From assembly GCF_021462505.1 (NCBI RefSeq), contig NZ_JAKEDV010000001.1, positions 248,439-312,438 on the forward strand: DNA of 64,000 bases, written 5' to 3'. Each line of letters starts with the position of its first letter. The first letter of the stretch is position 1. Shown piece after piece: positions 25,684-34,793 of this stretch. The notes beneath the pieces are model-generated. The model saw nothing but the letters and a program-made list of their open reading frames with translations, was not told the origin of the DNA and did not search any database. The stretch is from Thermus brockianus. Its GTDB lineage: Bacteria > Deinococcota > Deinococci > Deinococcales > Thermaceae. Made by a program: the position numbers and the translations under genes.

Positions 25684-26819
25684 GGTTACCCAGGGGTTTC
25701 CGCGCGGGGGCCACGCGGGCGGGGATCAAGCCTTCGGGCAAGCCGGATCTGGCCCTTTTGGTTTCCGGGCTTCCCGCCCACTGGGCCTACGCCGCCACAA
25801 GGAACCGCGCCGCCGCCCCTTCCATCCACCGGGGCCGGGCGCTTTACGCTACTGGGGCTCCCTTGAGGGCGGTGGTGGTAAACGCCGGCAACGCCAACTG
25901 CGCCACCGGGGAGCAGGGCTTTCGGGACGACCTTCGGATGGCGGAGCTCGCTGCCCTTCGCCTGGGGCTTGCCCTTGAGGAGGTCCTCACCGCTTCCACT
26001 GGGGTCATCGGGGTTCCGTTGCCCGTGGAGCGGATTGCGGCGGGCCTTCCCCAGGTGGAGCTCACCCCCTACGCCGACGCCTTCGCCGAGGCCATCCTCA
26101 CCACGGACCTGGTGCCCAAGGTGGCGGAGGCCGAGGTGGAGGGGGCGCGGGTGGTGGGCATCGCCAAGGGGAGCGGGATGATCCACCCCAACATGGCCAC
26201 CATGCTGGCCTTCCTGGTCACGGACGCCCAGGTCCCCCAGGAGGCCCTGCGGGAGGCTTGGAAGGGCATTGTGGACCGCACCTTCAACCAGGTGACCGTG
26301 GACGGGGACACCTCCACCAACGACCTGGCCCTGGTCCTGGCCAACGGGGCCCATGGGGAGGTGCCGCTAGAAGCCCTCTTCCAGGCCTTGGAGGAGGTGG
26401 CCCGGGAGCTTGCCAAGAAGATTGCCCGGGACGGGGAAGGAGCCACGAAGCTCCTGGTGGTGCGGGTGGTGGGGGCGGCCACGGAGGAGGAGGCGAGGCG
26501 GGCGGCGAGGGCCGTGGCGGGAAGCCTCCTCTGGAAAAGCGCCCTCTACGGCAACGACCCCAACTGGGGCCGCATTCTGGCCGCCTTGGGCAACTCGGGG
26601 GCCCGGTTTGACCCCTTGCGGGTGCGCATCCTCCTCCAGGGCATCCCCCTCTACGCAGGGGGCGTCCTCCCCTTTGACCGGGAAAGGGCAAGCCAGGCCA
26701 TGCGCCAGGAGGTGGTGGAGGTCCTGGCGGACCTGGGGGAGGGGGAAGGGGCGGCGGAGGCCTACGGGTGCGACCTGACGGAGGGGTATGTGCGGATTAA
26801 TGCGCTCTACACTACTTGA
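25674..26819 (+). CDS. argJ: Bifunctional ornithine acetyltransferase / N-acetylglutamate synthase
   Basis: 381 residues. The precursor cuts itself before Thr in the [13 protein letters not shown] segment to give alpha and beta chains; [23 protein letters not shown] is the other hallmark. It moves the acetyl group from acetylornithine to glutamate, closing the cyclic arginine pathway. The ATG follows AAGGAGG by 4 bases and overlaps the argC stop. Its own stop codon lies within the -35 region of the next promoter. Confidence 0.95.
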   Translation: MAVRLPRGFRAGATRAGIKPSGKPDLALLVSGLPAHWAYAATRNRAAAPSIHRGRALYATGAPLRAVVVNAGNANCATGEQGFRDDLRMAELAALRLGLALEEVLTASTGVIGVPLPVERIAAGLPQVELTPYADAFAEAILTTDLVPKVAEAEVEGARVVGIAKGSGMIHPNMATMLAFLVTDAQVPQEALREAWKGIVDRTFNQVTVDGDTSTNDLALVLANGAHGEVPLEALFQALEEVARELAKKIARDGEGATKLLVVRVVGAATEEEARRAARAVAGSLLWKSALYGNDPNWGRILAALGNSGARFDPLRVRILLQGIPLYAGGVLPFDRERASQAMRQEVVEVLADLGEGEGAAEAYGCDLTEGYVRINALYTT

Positions 26820-26844
26820 CGGGCTTTTGGGAAAGTGTTAGCAT
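26816..26844 (+). promoter_or_regulatory. Strong promoter of the outer-membrane protein gene
   Basis: TTGACG (26816-26821), a 17-base spacer and TAGCAT (26839-26844). The -35 overlaps the argJ stop codon. Confidence 0.75.
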
Positions 26845-26850
26845 TCGGTT

Positions 26851-26868
26851 AGAGGGTGGAAGCCCTCT
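26851..26868 (+). other. 5' leader hairpin of the outer-membrane protein mRNA
   Basis: AGAGGG and CCCTCT pair across TGGAAG at the very 5' end of the message, upstream of AGGAGGT. Such hairpins often protect abundant mRNAs; that role is inferred. Confidence 0.5.
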
Positions 26869-26883
26869 ATGAGGAGGTAAAAC

Positions 26884-27570
26884 ATGAAAAGAGCCTTGGT
26901 TGTAGCTCTAGCGGGTCTTTTGACGGCGGCTATGGCGCAGAAGTTCTCCGTGGAAGCCGGTGCCGGGCTATATGGCAACCTGGGCGGGCAACTCGCCGTG
27001 GTGGCGGAGGACCTGGCGCCGGGGCTTCCTCTGGGCGTGCGCCTGGGTGTGGGGTTCGCCACGAGCGATGCGCTGGATGATGGGGTGGATTATCTTCCTG
27101 GACAAAAGTGGGGTGACTATAAGAAGAACAACGAGCTCACCGAGTGGGGCCAGAACATCACGCTTTCCCTGGACGTCCTCTACAAGGTGACGGGCCTTGG
27201 CCTGCCGGTGGAGGTGGCTCCTTACGCTGGCCTCCGCTACAACCTTTTCTCTGGGGGCTATACGGATCCTAAGGACAACATCTCTGGTCCCTTTGGGATC
27301 AACAGCTATACTGTGTCCTCTAACCAGCTCGGCTTCGGCGCTGGCGTCCGGGTAGCCTATCCCCTTATGCCCAACGTGAGCGTGGTGGGCGACCTGGGGG
27401 TGGACTACTACCTGAAGGCCTGCTTTAACAGAGTTGTTGAGGACGACAACGGGAACGTAAATCGCCTTAGCTTCTGCCCGGGGGATAGCGGCTATGATGA
27501 TCTCGACAAGCTCGTCACCCAACCCGAGTGGGTCTTCAAGGCCCGGGTGGGTGTGGCCTACCGCTTCTAA
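26884..27570 (+). CDS. Outer-membrane beta-barrel protein
   Basis: 228 residues. Residues 1-18 form a signal peptide (MKRALVVALAGLLTAAMA, cut before QKF). The rest alternates hydrophobic and polar residues in about eight strands and ends in VGVAYRF, with the C-terminal phenylalanine used by the outer-membrane assembly machinery. Two cysteines (in LKACFNRV and SFCPGD) could bridge a loop. The strong promoter, leader hairpin and good ribosome-binding site suggest high expression. It may be related to the small barrel TtoA of T. thermophilus, but this is not certain. Confidence 0.78.
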   Translation: MKRALVVALAGLLTAAMAQKFSVEAGAGLYGNLGGQLAVVAEDLAPGLPLGVRLGVGFATSDALDDGVDYLPGQKWGDYKKNNELTEWGQNITLSLDVLYKVTGLGLPVEVAPYAGLRYNLFSGGYTDPKDNISGPFGINSYTVSSNQLGFGAGVRVAYPLMPNVSVVGDLGVDYYLKACFNRVVEDDNGNVNRLSFCPGDSGYDDLDKLVTQPEWVFKARVGVAYRF

Positions 27571-27579
27571 GGCATAGGC

Positions 27580-27585
27580 TAGGAT
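27580..27585 (+). promoter_or_regulatory. -10 box of the lipoprotein gene
   Basis: TAGGAT, 7 bases before the ATG at 27593, a leaderless arrangement. Confidence 0.45.
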
Positions 27586-27588
27586 AGA

Positions 27589-27618
27589 GGGGATGCGTAG
27601 GCATCCCCTTTTACTTTT
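27589..27618 (+). terminator. Terminator that contains the next gene's start codon
   Basis: GGGGATGC (27589-27596) and GCATCCCC (27601-27608) pair around GTAG, followed by TTTTACTTTT. The ATG of the lipoprotein gene (27593) lies in the 5' arm. Confidence 0.7.
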
Positions 27619-28165
27619 GCTCCTTCTTTCCGCCTGCGCCCGGCCGGATACCACCCCACCCGAGCTCGGCCTGGTGGAACCTTTAGGGGGAGCGGTGGCC
27701 CCGGGGAGGGCCTTGATGGTGGAGGGCTACGCCTTTGACCCTTCGGGGGTGGCGAGCGTCCAGGCCCAGGGGGCAGAGGTGCTGGCGGAGGGGGAGAAGG
27801 GGAAGCGGCTTGTCCGCTTCCGCTTCCGCCTCCAGGCCCCCACCTCGGGGGAGGTGACGCTTAGGCTGGAGGCGGTGGATGCCCAGGGCCACCGGGCGGA
27901 GCGGCGCATCCCCCTGGTGTTGGATGCTGCCCCGCCCCGCATCGTGGTGGAACGGGTGGAGCGGGAAGGGAACCTTTTCCGGGTTTACGGACGGGTGGAG
28001 GACAACGTGCGGGTGGACCGGGTAGTGGTGCAAGCGGGGGGGCGGTACACGCCCCTTTCCCTGCCCAAGGAGCCCAAGGTGTCCTTCCTGGCGGAGGTGC
28101 CCTCGGGGGCGGTGCTGGTGGCGGTGGATGCCGCCGGGAACCGTACTTCTCGGCGCATTCCCTAG
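27593..28165 (+). CDS. Lipoprotein with Ig-like/cadherin-like repeats
   Basis: 190 residues. Signal peptide MRRHPLLLLLLLSAC with lipobox LSAC, so Cys15 becomes lipidated. The mature part holds two beta-sandwich-like units (PPELGLVEPLGGAVAPGRALMVEGYAFDPSGVASVQ and PPRIVVERVEREGNLFRVYGRVEDNVRVDRVVV), the style of bacterial Ig-like domains that bind partners at the cell surface. The leaderless start overlaps the upstream terminator. Partner unknown. Confidence 0.7.
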   Translation: MRRHPLLLLLLLSACARPDTTPPELGLVEPLGGAVAPGRALMVEGYAFDPSGVASVQAQGAEVLAEGEKGKRLVRFRFRLQAPTSGEVTLRLEAVDAQGHRAERRIPLVLDAAPPRIVVERVEREGNLFRVYGRVEDNVRVDRVVVQAGGRYTPLSLPKEPKVSFLAEVPSGAVLVAVDAAGNRTSRRIP

Positions 28166-28195
28166 GAAGAGCCTTGTGGTACACTTGGGGCCGGT

Positions 28196-28468
28196 ATGCC
28201 GCTCGGGGAAGCCCTTCACGACCTGGCCCGGGCCCTGAGGGAGACTCCCCTCGAGGCCAAGGAGGCGGGGCGCTTCCGGGAAATCGCCAAGCTCCTCCAC
28301 CGCCTGCCCCCGAGCCGGGAGCGGGACGGGCTCTTGGCGGTGGCCTACCTTCGGCTTTACCAGCTATTGGGCCAGGAGGAGGATTACCTCAAAGGGTATA
28401 GCTACGCCCGCACCGCCCGCCTCGAGGCGGTGCGCCTTCTGAGCGAACGTCTAGGAGAGGGCCGATGA
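28196..28468 (+). CDS. Hypothetical protein, 90 aa
   Basis: A helical, charged protein (LHDLARALRETPLEAKEAGRFREIAKLLHRLPPSRERD...) that looks like a small all-alpha repeat or docking domain. No family was recognised. TACACT (28180-28185) lies 10 bases before the ATG. It overlaps the DUF420 gene by 4 bases (ATGA), so the two are cotranslated. Confidence 0.6.
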   Translation: MPLGEALHDLARALRETPLEAKEAGRFREIAKLLHRLPPSRERDGLLAVAYLRLYQLLGQEEDYLKGYSYARTARLEAVRLLSERLGEGR

Positions 28469-28902
28469 AGGAGCTTTTGGGACTTCTCGCCGTGTGGAGC
28501 ATCGTGCTTTCGGGGCTTGCCCTCCTGGTGGGGGTAGGGCTCATCCGCCGGGGCGAGCGCGTCTGGCACCACCGGGCCATGCTCGCGGCCACGGTGCTGG
28601 CCGCCTTGTTCCTGGTCTTTTACCTCACCAAGTGGGGCCTCTATGGCACCACCGCCTACGGGGGGCCGGAGGCCTGGCGGGGGGTCTACTACTTCATCCT
28701 CATCACCCACACCCTCCTGGCCGCCCTGAACGGGCCCTTGGCCCTTTACGTCATCTGGCGGGCCCTTAGGGGCGAGTTTGCCCTGCACAAGCGCTGGGCC
28801 AAGGTCTTGGTCCCCATCTGGCTCTACGTGGCCCTCACGGGTTGGGTCATCTACCTCGTGCTCAGGCGCTACGGGGTGGCGTCGGGGGGGATCGCCTTCT
28901 AG
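28465..28902 (+). CDS. DUF420 family membrane protein
   Basis: 145 residues with four membrane helices (VWSIVLSGLALLVGVGLI; LAATVLAALFLVFYLTKWGLYG; VYYFILITHTLLAALNGPLALYVIW; VLVPIWLYVALTGWVIYLVL). Conserved histidines in WHHRAML, LITHTLLA and ALHKRW match DUF420/CtaM-like proteins, which in Firmicutes help mature haem-copper oxidases. No oxidase gene is in the window. Its last 41 bases overlap the convergent minC. Confidence 0.75.
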   Translation: MKELLGLLAVWSIVLSGLALLVGVGLIRRGERVWHHRAMLAATVLAALFLVFYLTKWGLYGTTAYGGPEAWRGVYYFILITHTLLAALNGPLALYVIWRALRGEFALHKRWAKVLVPIWLYVALTGWVIYLVLRRYGVASGGIAF

Positions 28903-29419
28903 CCCAGGGCTCCACCACGATCCTTCCCTCCACCACCCGGGCGAGCTCCGGGCCTTCCGCCGTCTCCCCTTCGGGGGCCTGGGCCAGGTGGGGCCCGATG
29001 CGCAGTTGCTTGGCGGCGAGGCTCAGGGCGAAGATGAAGCGCTCCTCGTCCCCCCCCGCCCCGGCGTGGGCGAGGCCCCGGAGCTTCCCCACCACGATCA
29101 CGTCGCCCCCCGCCACCACCTCGGCCCCCGGGTTCACGTCCCCTAGGACCACGATGGTGCCGGGGTGCTCCACCCGCTCCCCGGCCCTCAAGGTCTTGGC
29201 CACCACCAGGGTGCCGAGGCTTTTTTGGCTTCGGGCGGGCACCAAGGTAAGAGGGCGGCCCAGGGCGAGGAGGGCTTCCAAGACCGCTTGGGACACGGGG
29301 CCCGCCACCTCCACCTCCAGGGGAAGCCCCTCGGGGAGGGCGAGCTTGGCGATGTCTTCGGCGCTTTCCCCGCCGTCTAGGCGCAGGGCCAGGGCCTTGG
29401 GTGTGGCGCGGAGGCGCAT
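28862..29419 (-). CDS. minC: Septum site-determining protein MinC
   Basis: 185 residues. The C-terminal MinC beta-helix is clear: TLRAGERVEHPGTIVVLGDVNPGAEVVAGGDVIVVGKLRGLAHAGAGGD, then RFIFALSLAAKQLRIG. MinC, with MinD, blocks FtsZ ring formation away from midcell. The last residues (EPWARRRSPPTPPRSA) run into the convergent DUF420 gene and are less certain. It is the last gene of a minus-strand operon for wall growth and shape, 9 bases after mrdA. Confidence 0.88.
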   Translation of the reverse strand: MRLRATPKALALRLDGGESAEDIAKLALPEGLPLEVEVAGPVSQAVLEALLALGRPLTLVPARSQKSLGTLVVAKTLRAGERVEHPGTIVVLGDVNPGAEVVAGGDVIVVGKLRGLAHAGAGGDEERFIFALSLAAKQLRIGPHLAQAPEGETAEGPELARVVEGRIVVEPWARRRSPPTPPRSA

Positions 29420-29428
29420 GGGGCTATT

Positions 29429-31171
29429 CTACGGGGACCTGGCTTCCTCGGGCACCTTCCAGTAGGCCGCCATCACCTTGCGCACGGCGGGGAGGGCCAC
29501 CCGGCTACCCTCCCCGCCGTTTTCAAAGAAGGCCACCACCACCAAGGGGGGGTAGGGGCTTTGGGGGTCCGTGGGGCCATAGCCCATGTACCAGGCATGC
29601 TCGAGGCCCCGCCTTTTCCCCGGGGTTTCCGCCGTGCCCGTCTTCCCCCCGGTGGGCACGGGGAAGTTGCCGAGCACGTGCCGCGCCGTGCCCTCGGTCA
29701 CGGTCTTGCGCAGGCCCTCCTGGAGCACGGCGAAGAAGCGCCCCGGTACCGGCTCCAAGGCGGGCCTCACCTCCTCTTCCCCGATCCGCCTTACCAGGTG
29801 GAGCCGGGGCTTCCTGCCCCCGTTGGCCAGGGTGGCCAGCATGCGGGCGATCTGGGCCGGGGTGGCGAGGACCGGGCCCTGGCCGATGGCCACGGAAAGG
29901 GTTTCCCCGGGGTACCAGGGCTCCCCCAAGGCCTCCCGCTTCCAGGCCCGGGTGGGGAGGAGGCCCGTCTTCTCCGCCACCTCTACCCCCGTGGGCTCCC
30001 CAAGGCCCAGGAGCCGGGCGCGGGCCGCCAGGCGGTCTGGGAAGCCCAAGGGGTCTTGCGCCACCGCCTGGTAGTACCAGGTGTTGCAGCTAAAGGCGAT
30101 GGCCTCCCGCACCGTCATGGTACCCAGGTCCCGGGTGGCCCAGTTGCGGCGCACCTGGCCCCCGTAGACGATGTAGGGGCTACAGCGGTAGGTGGTGCTT
30201 GGGCCCACGTAGCCCTCCTCCAGGAGGGCGTAGCTCGTGGCCAGCTTGAAGGTGGAGCCCGGGGTGTAGGGTTGGAGGGCGCGGTTGAGGAGGGGGAGGT
30301 CGGGGTCCTTTAGGAGGTCCTGGACCTCCTTGGGCACGGGGCGCCTGGCGAAGAGGTTCGGGTCAAAGGAGGGGGCGCTCGCCATGGCCAGGATCTCCCC
30401 GGTCCTCGGGTCCAGGGCCACGATGGCCCCCTTGACCCGGGTGGCGGGGGGGAGGCCATGGAGCCTGCGGCCGGTATTGATGTCCGCTAGGGCTTCCTCT
30501 AGCGCCCTTTCCGCCGCCCGTTGCAGGTCCAGGTCCAGGGAGAGGACCACGTCCTTCCCCGGGGTGGGCTCCTCCAAGATGGTCTCCCGCAGGCGCTCCC
30601 CCCGGACGTTCACCTCCACCGCCCTGACCCCTCGCTTGCCCCGAAGGTAGGGCTCGAGGGCGGCCTCGAGGCCCGCCTGCCCCACCTGCTCCTCGGGGCT
30701 ATAGCCCTGTTTGACCTGTTCAGCGTTGGCCTGGAGCACGTAGCCCAAAACGGGCCCCGAGATGGGGTTGGGGTAGTAGCGCTCAATGCGCTCCACCAGC
30801 TTCAGGTTCCCCTGCCCGGCGGTGAGCTCCGCCAGGGTGGGGAGGAGGTGCTCCGGCACCCCAGCCTTGAGCACCCCCGGCTCCTTGGGGAGCTCCTTCA
30901 TGCCCAAAAGCGGGAGAAGCCTTTCCTTAAAGGCCACCTCCCCTCCCTCGTAGACCAGGTCCACCACCAGCCGGTCTTGGGCGATCACCCGGCCCTTGCG
31001 GTCCAGGATCCGCCCCCGGGGGGCAGGGATGCCCTCGGTCTTCAGGTAGTTCCCCTGGCTCTTCAGGGCATACTTCTCGTGCTCCAGGACCTGGAGTTGC
31101 CAGGCCCTCAGGCCAAGGAGGCCAAAGGCCAGGAGGAAGAAGAGCATGAGGGCGTAAAGGCGTGCGGTCAT
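29429..31171 (-). CDS. mrdA: Penicillin-binding protein 2 (elongation transpeptidase)
   Basis: 580 residues. A membrane anchor (LYALMLFFLLAFGLLGLRAWQL) is followed by the dimerisation domain and a transpeptidase domain with the three active-site motifs: PGSTFKLA (SxxK), SCN and GGKTGTAE (KTG). It cross-links peptidoglycan during side-wall growth together with RodA, MreC and MreD. It overlaps mreD by 4 bases. Confidence 0.93.
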   Translation of the reverse strand: MTARLYALMLFFLLAFGLLGLRAWQLQVLEHEKYALKSQGNYLKTEGIPAPRGRILDRKGRVIAQDRLVVDLVYEGGEVAFKERLLPLLGMKELPKEPGVLKAGVPEHLLPTLAELTAGQGNLKLVERIERYYPNPISGPVLGYVLQANAEQVKQGYSPEEQVGQAGLEAALEPYLRGKRGVRAVEVNVRGERLRETILEEPTPGKDVVLSLDLDLQRAAERALEEALADINTGRRLHGLPPATRVKGAIVALDPRTGEILAMASAPSFDPNLFARRPVPKEVQDLLKDPDLPLLNRALQPYTPGSTFKLATSYALLEEGYVGPSTTYRCSPYIVYGGQVRRNWATRDLGTMTVREAIAFSCNTWYYQAVAQDPLGFPDRLAARARLLGLGEPTGVEVAEKTGLLPTRAWKREALGEPWYPGETLSVAIGQGPVLATPAQIARMLATLANGGRKPRLHLVRRIGEEEVRPALEPVPGRFFAVLQEGLRKTVTEGTARHVLGNFPVPTGGKTGTAETPGKRRGLEHAWYMGYGPTDPQSPYPPLVVVAFFENGGEGSRVALPAVRKVMAAYWKVPEEARSP

Positions 31172-31626
31172 GTTCCCTTGCCAACCCGTAGGCGCAGGCT
31201 AAGGAGGAAGAGGGGCAGGGTGAAAACCCCTTCCAGGAGGAGGTCCAGGAGAGAGAGGGGCGGCAACTCCAGGCGGAGCCAGTAGGCCACCAGGAAGTAG
31301 CCGAACCACTTGGCGAGGAAAGCCCAGAGGAAGGCGAAGATGGTTCCCAGGCCTTCCCCGGCCACCAGGCGGCGGCTTGCGGCGTAGAAGGCGTAAGAGG
31401 CGAAGAGGAGGCCCGTGGCGTGGAGGCCCAGGAGGCCATACCCCAAAAGGTCCTGGAGGAGGCCGAAGAGGAAAGCCATGGGAAGCCCCAGGTAGTAGGG
31501 CCTTCCCCCGGCGTACCAAAGGGCGAGGAGGAGGAAGAGGTCCGGGGCCATAAGCCCTTGGGGCCAAAGGGCGGAAAGGAGCCCGGCCAGGAAAAGGGTG
31601 AGAAGAAGGGCTACAAGCGCCGTCAT
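31168..31626 (-). CDS. mreD: Rod shape-determining protein MreD
   Basis: 152 residues, almost entirely hydrophobic with about five helices (LVALLLTLFLAGLLSALWPQG; LFLLLALWYAG; GLPMAFLFGLLQDLLGYGLLGLHATGL). The LGLxxAFxxGLLQDLLxxxxLGL pattern is typical of MreD, a scaffold of the elongasome. It overlaps both neighbours by 4 bases. Confidence 0.88.
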   Translation of the reverse strand: MTALVALLLTLFLAGLLSALWPQGLMAPDLFLLLALWYAGGRPYYLGLPMAFLFGLLQDLLGYGLLGLHATGLLFASYAFYAASRRLVAGEGLGTIFAFLWAFLAKWFGYFLVAYWLRLELPPLSLLDLLLEGVFTLPLFLLSLRLRVGKGT

Positions 31627-32411
31627 AAGGGCCTCAGGACGATGACCTCTTCCAAGAGGGAAAGCTCCACCAAGGGCTTAGCCCAGGCCCTTAGTTTGAG
31701 CCCGCCCTGTACCCGCTCCACCCGCTCCACCAGGCCCACGGGGATGCCCGCCGGGAAAAGGCCTAAGGGCGCCCCCGTGAGGAGGAGGTCTCCCGGGGCC
31801 ACCTTGACCGTGGGGGGAAACTCGGCGAGGAGGCGGTCCGGCGGGGCGCCGCGGGCGATGCCCCGCCCCGGGGCCTTCTCGGGCCGCACCCCCACCTGGC
31901 TTTCCGGGTCTAGGAGGGTGCGCACCAGGGCCCGGTTGGCCTCCACCTCCACCACCAGGCCCACAAGCCCCTCGGGGGCGGTGACGGGCATGCCCACCCG
32001 GATCCCGTCCCGCTCGCCCAGGCCAATCACCAAGCGGCGGTAAAGCCCCGAAAGGTCTTCTCCCACCACGGGGGCCACCGCCACCACCCCCGGGGCCTGC
32101 TCCTCCTGGACCTTCAGGGCCCGGGAAAGGCGCTCCACCTCCAGGCGGAGCCTGCGGTTTTCCGCCTCTAAGGCCGCTACCCGGTCTTTGAGGAGGCGGT
32201 TTTCCCGGTAGAGGTCTTGGCGGTTTAGGAGGGCGGAAACCCCCGCGTGGAGGTTTTCCCCAAACCGGTGCCCCAAGGCGGGCAAGGGAGCGGTGAGGGG
32301 GGAGAGGCGGAGGGAAAGCGAGGGGGCGAGGGGCCGGGTGAGGGCGGCCAGGGTGAGCCCTAGGGCGAGGAGGGCGAGGAGGAAGAGGCGGCGCCAGGCG
32401 GTTTCGCTCAC
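31623..32411 (-). CDS. mreC: Rod shape-determining protein MreC
   Basis: 262 residues. One N-terminal membrane helix ([16 protein letters not shown]), a coiled coil ([35 protein letters not shown] region) and the double beta-barrel domain ([29 protein letters not shown]...) match MreC, which links MreB, PBP2 and RodA. It overlaps maf and mreD by 4 bases each. Confidence 0.92.
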   Translation of the reverse strand: MSETAWRRLFLLALLALGLTLAALTRPLAPSLSLRLSPLTAPLPALGHRFGENLHAGVSALLNRQDLYRENRLLKDRVAALEAENRRLRLEVERLSRALKVQEEQAPGVVAVAPVVGEDLSGLYRRLVIGLGERDGIRVGMPVTAPEGLVGLVVEVEANRALVRTLLDPESQVGVRPEKAPGRGIARGAPPDRLLAEFPPTVKVAPGDLLLTGAPLGLFPAGIPVGLVERVERVQGGLKLRAWAKPLVELSLLEEVIVLRPL

Positions 32412-32971
32412 GGCCTAAACCCCCTTTCCCAAAGCAGGGCGAAGACCCGGGAGACGGGGAGGCCCACCACGGTGTAGAAGTCGCCCTCCACCCCTTCCAA
32501 AAGGGCCATGCCGAGCCCCTGGGCCCCGTAGCCCCCTGCCTTGTCCAGGCCTTCCCCGCTTGCCACGTACCAGGCGATTTCCTCTTCGGAAAGGGAACGG
32601 AAGCGCACCTTTGCCGTGTGCACCTCCAGGACCAGGTCCTTGGGGGTGCGCAGGTAGATGGCGGTGTGGACGAGGTGCGCTTTCCCGGAAAGGAGCCTGA
32701 GGAAAAGGCGGTTCTCCTCCGGGTCCTTGGGCTTACCGAGGGCCTTGCCCATGAGGTCCACCACGGTGTCCGCCGCCAGGACCCATTCCCCTTCCACGCT
32801 TTCCCCCTTGCGCCGGGCGAGGGCCTGGGCGAGCTCGGCCGGGGGGAGGTCCAGGCCCTCTTCCTTGACCCCCGGGACCACCACCTTGAGGGGGTAGCCC
32901 AGGGCCTCGAGGAGGGCCCTGCGCCTGGGGCTACCGGAGGCCAGGACTAAAGGGGTTCGCCCGCCTCCCAA
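32408..32971 (-). CDS. maf: Maf family nucleoside triphosphate pyrophosphatase
   Basis: 187 residues. [19 protein letters not shown] (phosphate loop), [18 protein letters not shown] and [12 protein letters not shown] are the Maf hallmarks. These enzymes hydrolyse non-canonical or modified nucleotides and are often placed next to mreBCD. The start is TTG at 32971, 8 bases after GGAGGTG. It overlaps the upstream phospholipase D-like gene by 25 bases. Confidence 0.92.
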   Translation of the reverse strand: MGGGRTPLVLASGSPRRRALLEALGYPLKVVVPGVKEEGLDLPPAELAQALARRKGESVEGEWVLAADTVVDLMGKALGKPKDPEENRLFLRLLSGKAHLVHTAIYLRTPKDLVLEVHTAKVRFRSLSEEEIAWYVASGEGLDKAGGYGAQGLGMALLEGVEGDFYTVVGLPVSRVFALLWERGFRP

Positions 32972-34071
32972 AGCCTTAACACCTCCTTTCGGTAGGCCTC
33001 CGCCAGGGTGGGGCTCCTTAGGACCAGGAGGTTTTCGTTGTTCACCTCCCGGGCGCGGAAGGAGAAGTTGTAGCTTCCCGTGATCACGTGGCTTCCGTCC
33101 AGGACCATGACCTTGTGGTGCAGGGTGTAGGGGTTGGCGTCCTTGCGCACGGGGATACCCTCCTCGCGGAGCCTTTCGTCTTGGCTATCCCCCAGGTTGC
33201 GGGCCTCGAGGACCACCCGCACGTCCACACCCCGCTTCTTGGCCTCCAAGAGGGCCCCCACGATTTCCCGGTCCGTGAGGACGAAGGCGGCCACCAGGAT
33301 TTCCCTCTGCGCCGCCCGGATCTGGCGAAGGATTGCCTCTTGGGCGAGCTTGCCCCCTTGGGGGCTGAAGTAGGCGGTACCCTCTACCCCCTCCAGGGCG
33401 AAGTCCACGGGGCGGCCCAGGCCCTCCTTGGCGCCCCCATAAAGGGCCTGGAACTCCCGGGCGTAGCCTTCCGCCAAGGTGGGGGAGGGGAGGAGGAGGG
33501 CGTTTTCGTTGTTGCGGGCGAAGGCGTTCCAGGTCATGTTCACGCTTCCCGTCCACACCGCCTTTTGGTCCGCCACCAGAAACTTGTGGTGCATGAAGCC
33601 TTCCTGCTCGTCGTAGCAGACGGGGATGCCGGCGATTTCCTCGCAGTCTAGGGAAAGGGGCTTGACCCTTTCCCTTAGGAGGGCGCGGGGTACCCTTGGA
33701 GGTTCTTCCCCTTGCCCTAGGGAGGCCGCCACCAGGTAGCGGCGGAAGTCTTCCCGGTAGTCGCTTTCCCCGTAAAGCCGGACCCTTACCCCCCGCTTGT
33801 GGGCGGCGAGGAGGCCTTGGGCGATCTTGAGGTCGCGGAACTCGTAGAAGGCCCCCTCTAGCGCTTCCTGGGCCGAGGCCATGAGGGCGAGGAGGCGGGC
33901 CTTGGCCCGTTCCCCATCCTGGGGCATGAAGTAGACCTCCGTTTTCCCCGCCTCCACCGGGGGCGGGGCGGGCCTCCGGAGTTCTTGGTAGGCCCAAAGG
34001 AGGAGAAGGACGAGGAGGAGCAGGTAGCCGGGAAGCCCCCCTAGGGTCTTTGGCTTCCGCCTAGTACCCAC
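32947..34071 (-). CDS. Phospholipase D-like protein with two HKD motifs
   Basis: 374 residues. The N-terminal membrane anchor ([17 protein letters not shown]) is followed by two PLD half-domains with HHKFLVADQ...TGSVN and HHKVMVLDG...TGSYN, each a complete HxKxxxxD motif. The family includes cardiolipin synthases and nucleases of the Nuc type; the extracytoplasmic form and the GS-N motifs do not decide between them. The GTG start overlaps the end of deoC by 11 bases. Confidence 0.85.
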   Translation of the reverse strand: MGTRRKPKTLGGLPGYLLLLVLLLLWAYQELRRPAPPPVEAGKTEVYFMPQDGERAKARLLALMASAQEALEGAFYEFRDLKIAQGLLAAHKRGVRVRLYGESDYREDFRRYLVAASLGQGEEPPRVPRALLRERVKPLSLDCEEIAGIPVCYDEQEGFMHHKFLVADQKAVWTGSVNMTWNAFARNNENALLLPSPTLAEGYAREFQALYGGAKEGLGRPVDFALEGVEGTAYFSPQGGKLAQEAILRQIRAAQREILVAAFVLTDREIVGALLEAKKRGVDVRVVLEARNLGDSQDERLREEGIPVRKDANPYTLHHKVMVLDGSHVITGSYNFSFRAREVNNENLLVLRSPTLAEAYRKEVLRLWEAGEPL

Positions 34072-34720
34072 CGGCCTCCTCCCCCCGCACCAGGGCCACG
34101 CCGCTGGAGGTGCCGAGCCGGCTCGCCCCCGCCGCCAGGAGCTTCAAGGCGGTTTCCCGGTCCCGGATGCCCCCCGCCGCCTTCACCTGGGCCCGGCCCC
34201 TCGCCACCCGCACCAGGAGCTCCACGTCGGGCAGGCTCGCCCCCCGGGGGCCAAAGCCCGTGGAGGTCTTGAGGAAGTCCGCCCCGCCTTGGATGGCGGC
34301 CTCGGCCAGGGCCTCCAGGGCTTCGGGGGGGAAGTGGCCCGTTTCCAGGATCACCTTGAGCACCGCCCGGGGCACCGCCCGGCGCACGGCGCGCACCTCC
34401 TCCTCCACGTAGGCCAAGTCCCCGGATAGGGCCCGGCCCAGGTGGAGGACCATGTCAATCTCGTCCGCCCCTCGGGCGTAGGCCAGGCTAGCCTCGAGGG
34501 CCTTCACCTCCTTTTCCTGGTACCCCAGGGGAAAGCCCACCACGGTCACCAGGCGGAAGGGGGCATGGGGGTAGCGCTCCCGCACGAAGCCCACGTAGGA
34601 GGGGGGAATGCAAAGGCCATAAAAGCCGTACTCCAGCGCCTCTTCCGCCACCTTTTGGATTTCCTCCGGGGTGGCCGTGGGTTTCAGGAGGGTGTGGTCA
34701 ATGTGGGCGGCCAGGTCCAT
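34061..34720 (-). CDS. deoC: Deoxyribose-phosphate aldolase
   Basis: 219 residues. The N-terminus DHTLLKPTATPEEIQKV, VVGFPLGYQEKEVKALEA, KVILETG and the Schiff-base lysine in DFLKTSTGFGPRGAS are typical. It splits deoxyribose-5-phosphate to glyceraldehyde-3-phosphate and acetaldehyde in nucleoside salvage. TATGAT (34729-34734, minus strand) lies 8 bases before the ATG. It heads the operon that continues into the cell-shape genes. Confidence 0.95.
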   Translation of the reverse strand: MDLAAHIDHTLLKPTATPEEIQKVAEEALEYGFYGLCIPPSYVGFVRERYPHAPFRLVTVVGFPLGYQEKEVKALEASLAYARGADEIDMVLHLGRALSGDLAYVEEEVRAVRRAVPRAVLKVILETGHFPPEALEALAEAAIQGGADFLKTSTGFGPRGASLPDVELLVRVARGRAQVKAAGGIRDRETALKLLAAGASRLGTSSGVALVRGEEAGGY

Positions 34721-34728
34721 ACCCCGCC

Positions 34729-34734
34729 ATCATA
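34729..34734 (-). promoter_or_regulatory. -10 box of the deoC-mreCD-mrdA-minC operon
   Basis: Minus-strand TATGAT, 8 bases before the deoC ATG. Confidence 0.45.
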
Positions 34735-34756
34735 CGCAAAGGGCGTGATAGGATGG

Positions 34757-34784
34757 AAAGAGGCCCCCAAGCGGGGCTTTTTTT
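34757..34784 (+). terminator. Intrinsic terminator in the ychF leader
   Basis: GCCCC (34763-34767) and GGGGC (34773-34777) form the core stem, extended by AAAGAG against the following T run (seven T). It lies between the divergent deoC and ychF starts, with a TAGGAT box at 34749 just upstream, so it can only act on RNA started within this gap or on antisense RNA. Confidence 0.6.
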
Positions 34785-34793
34785 GAGGTAAGC

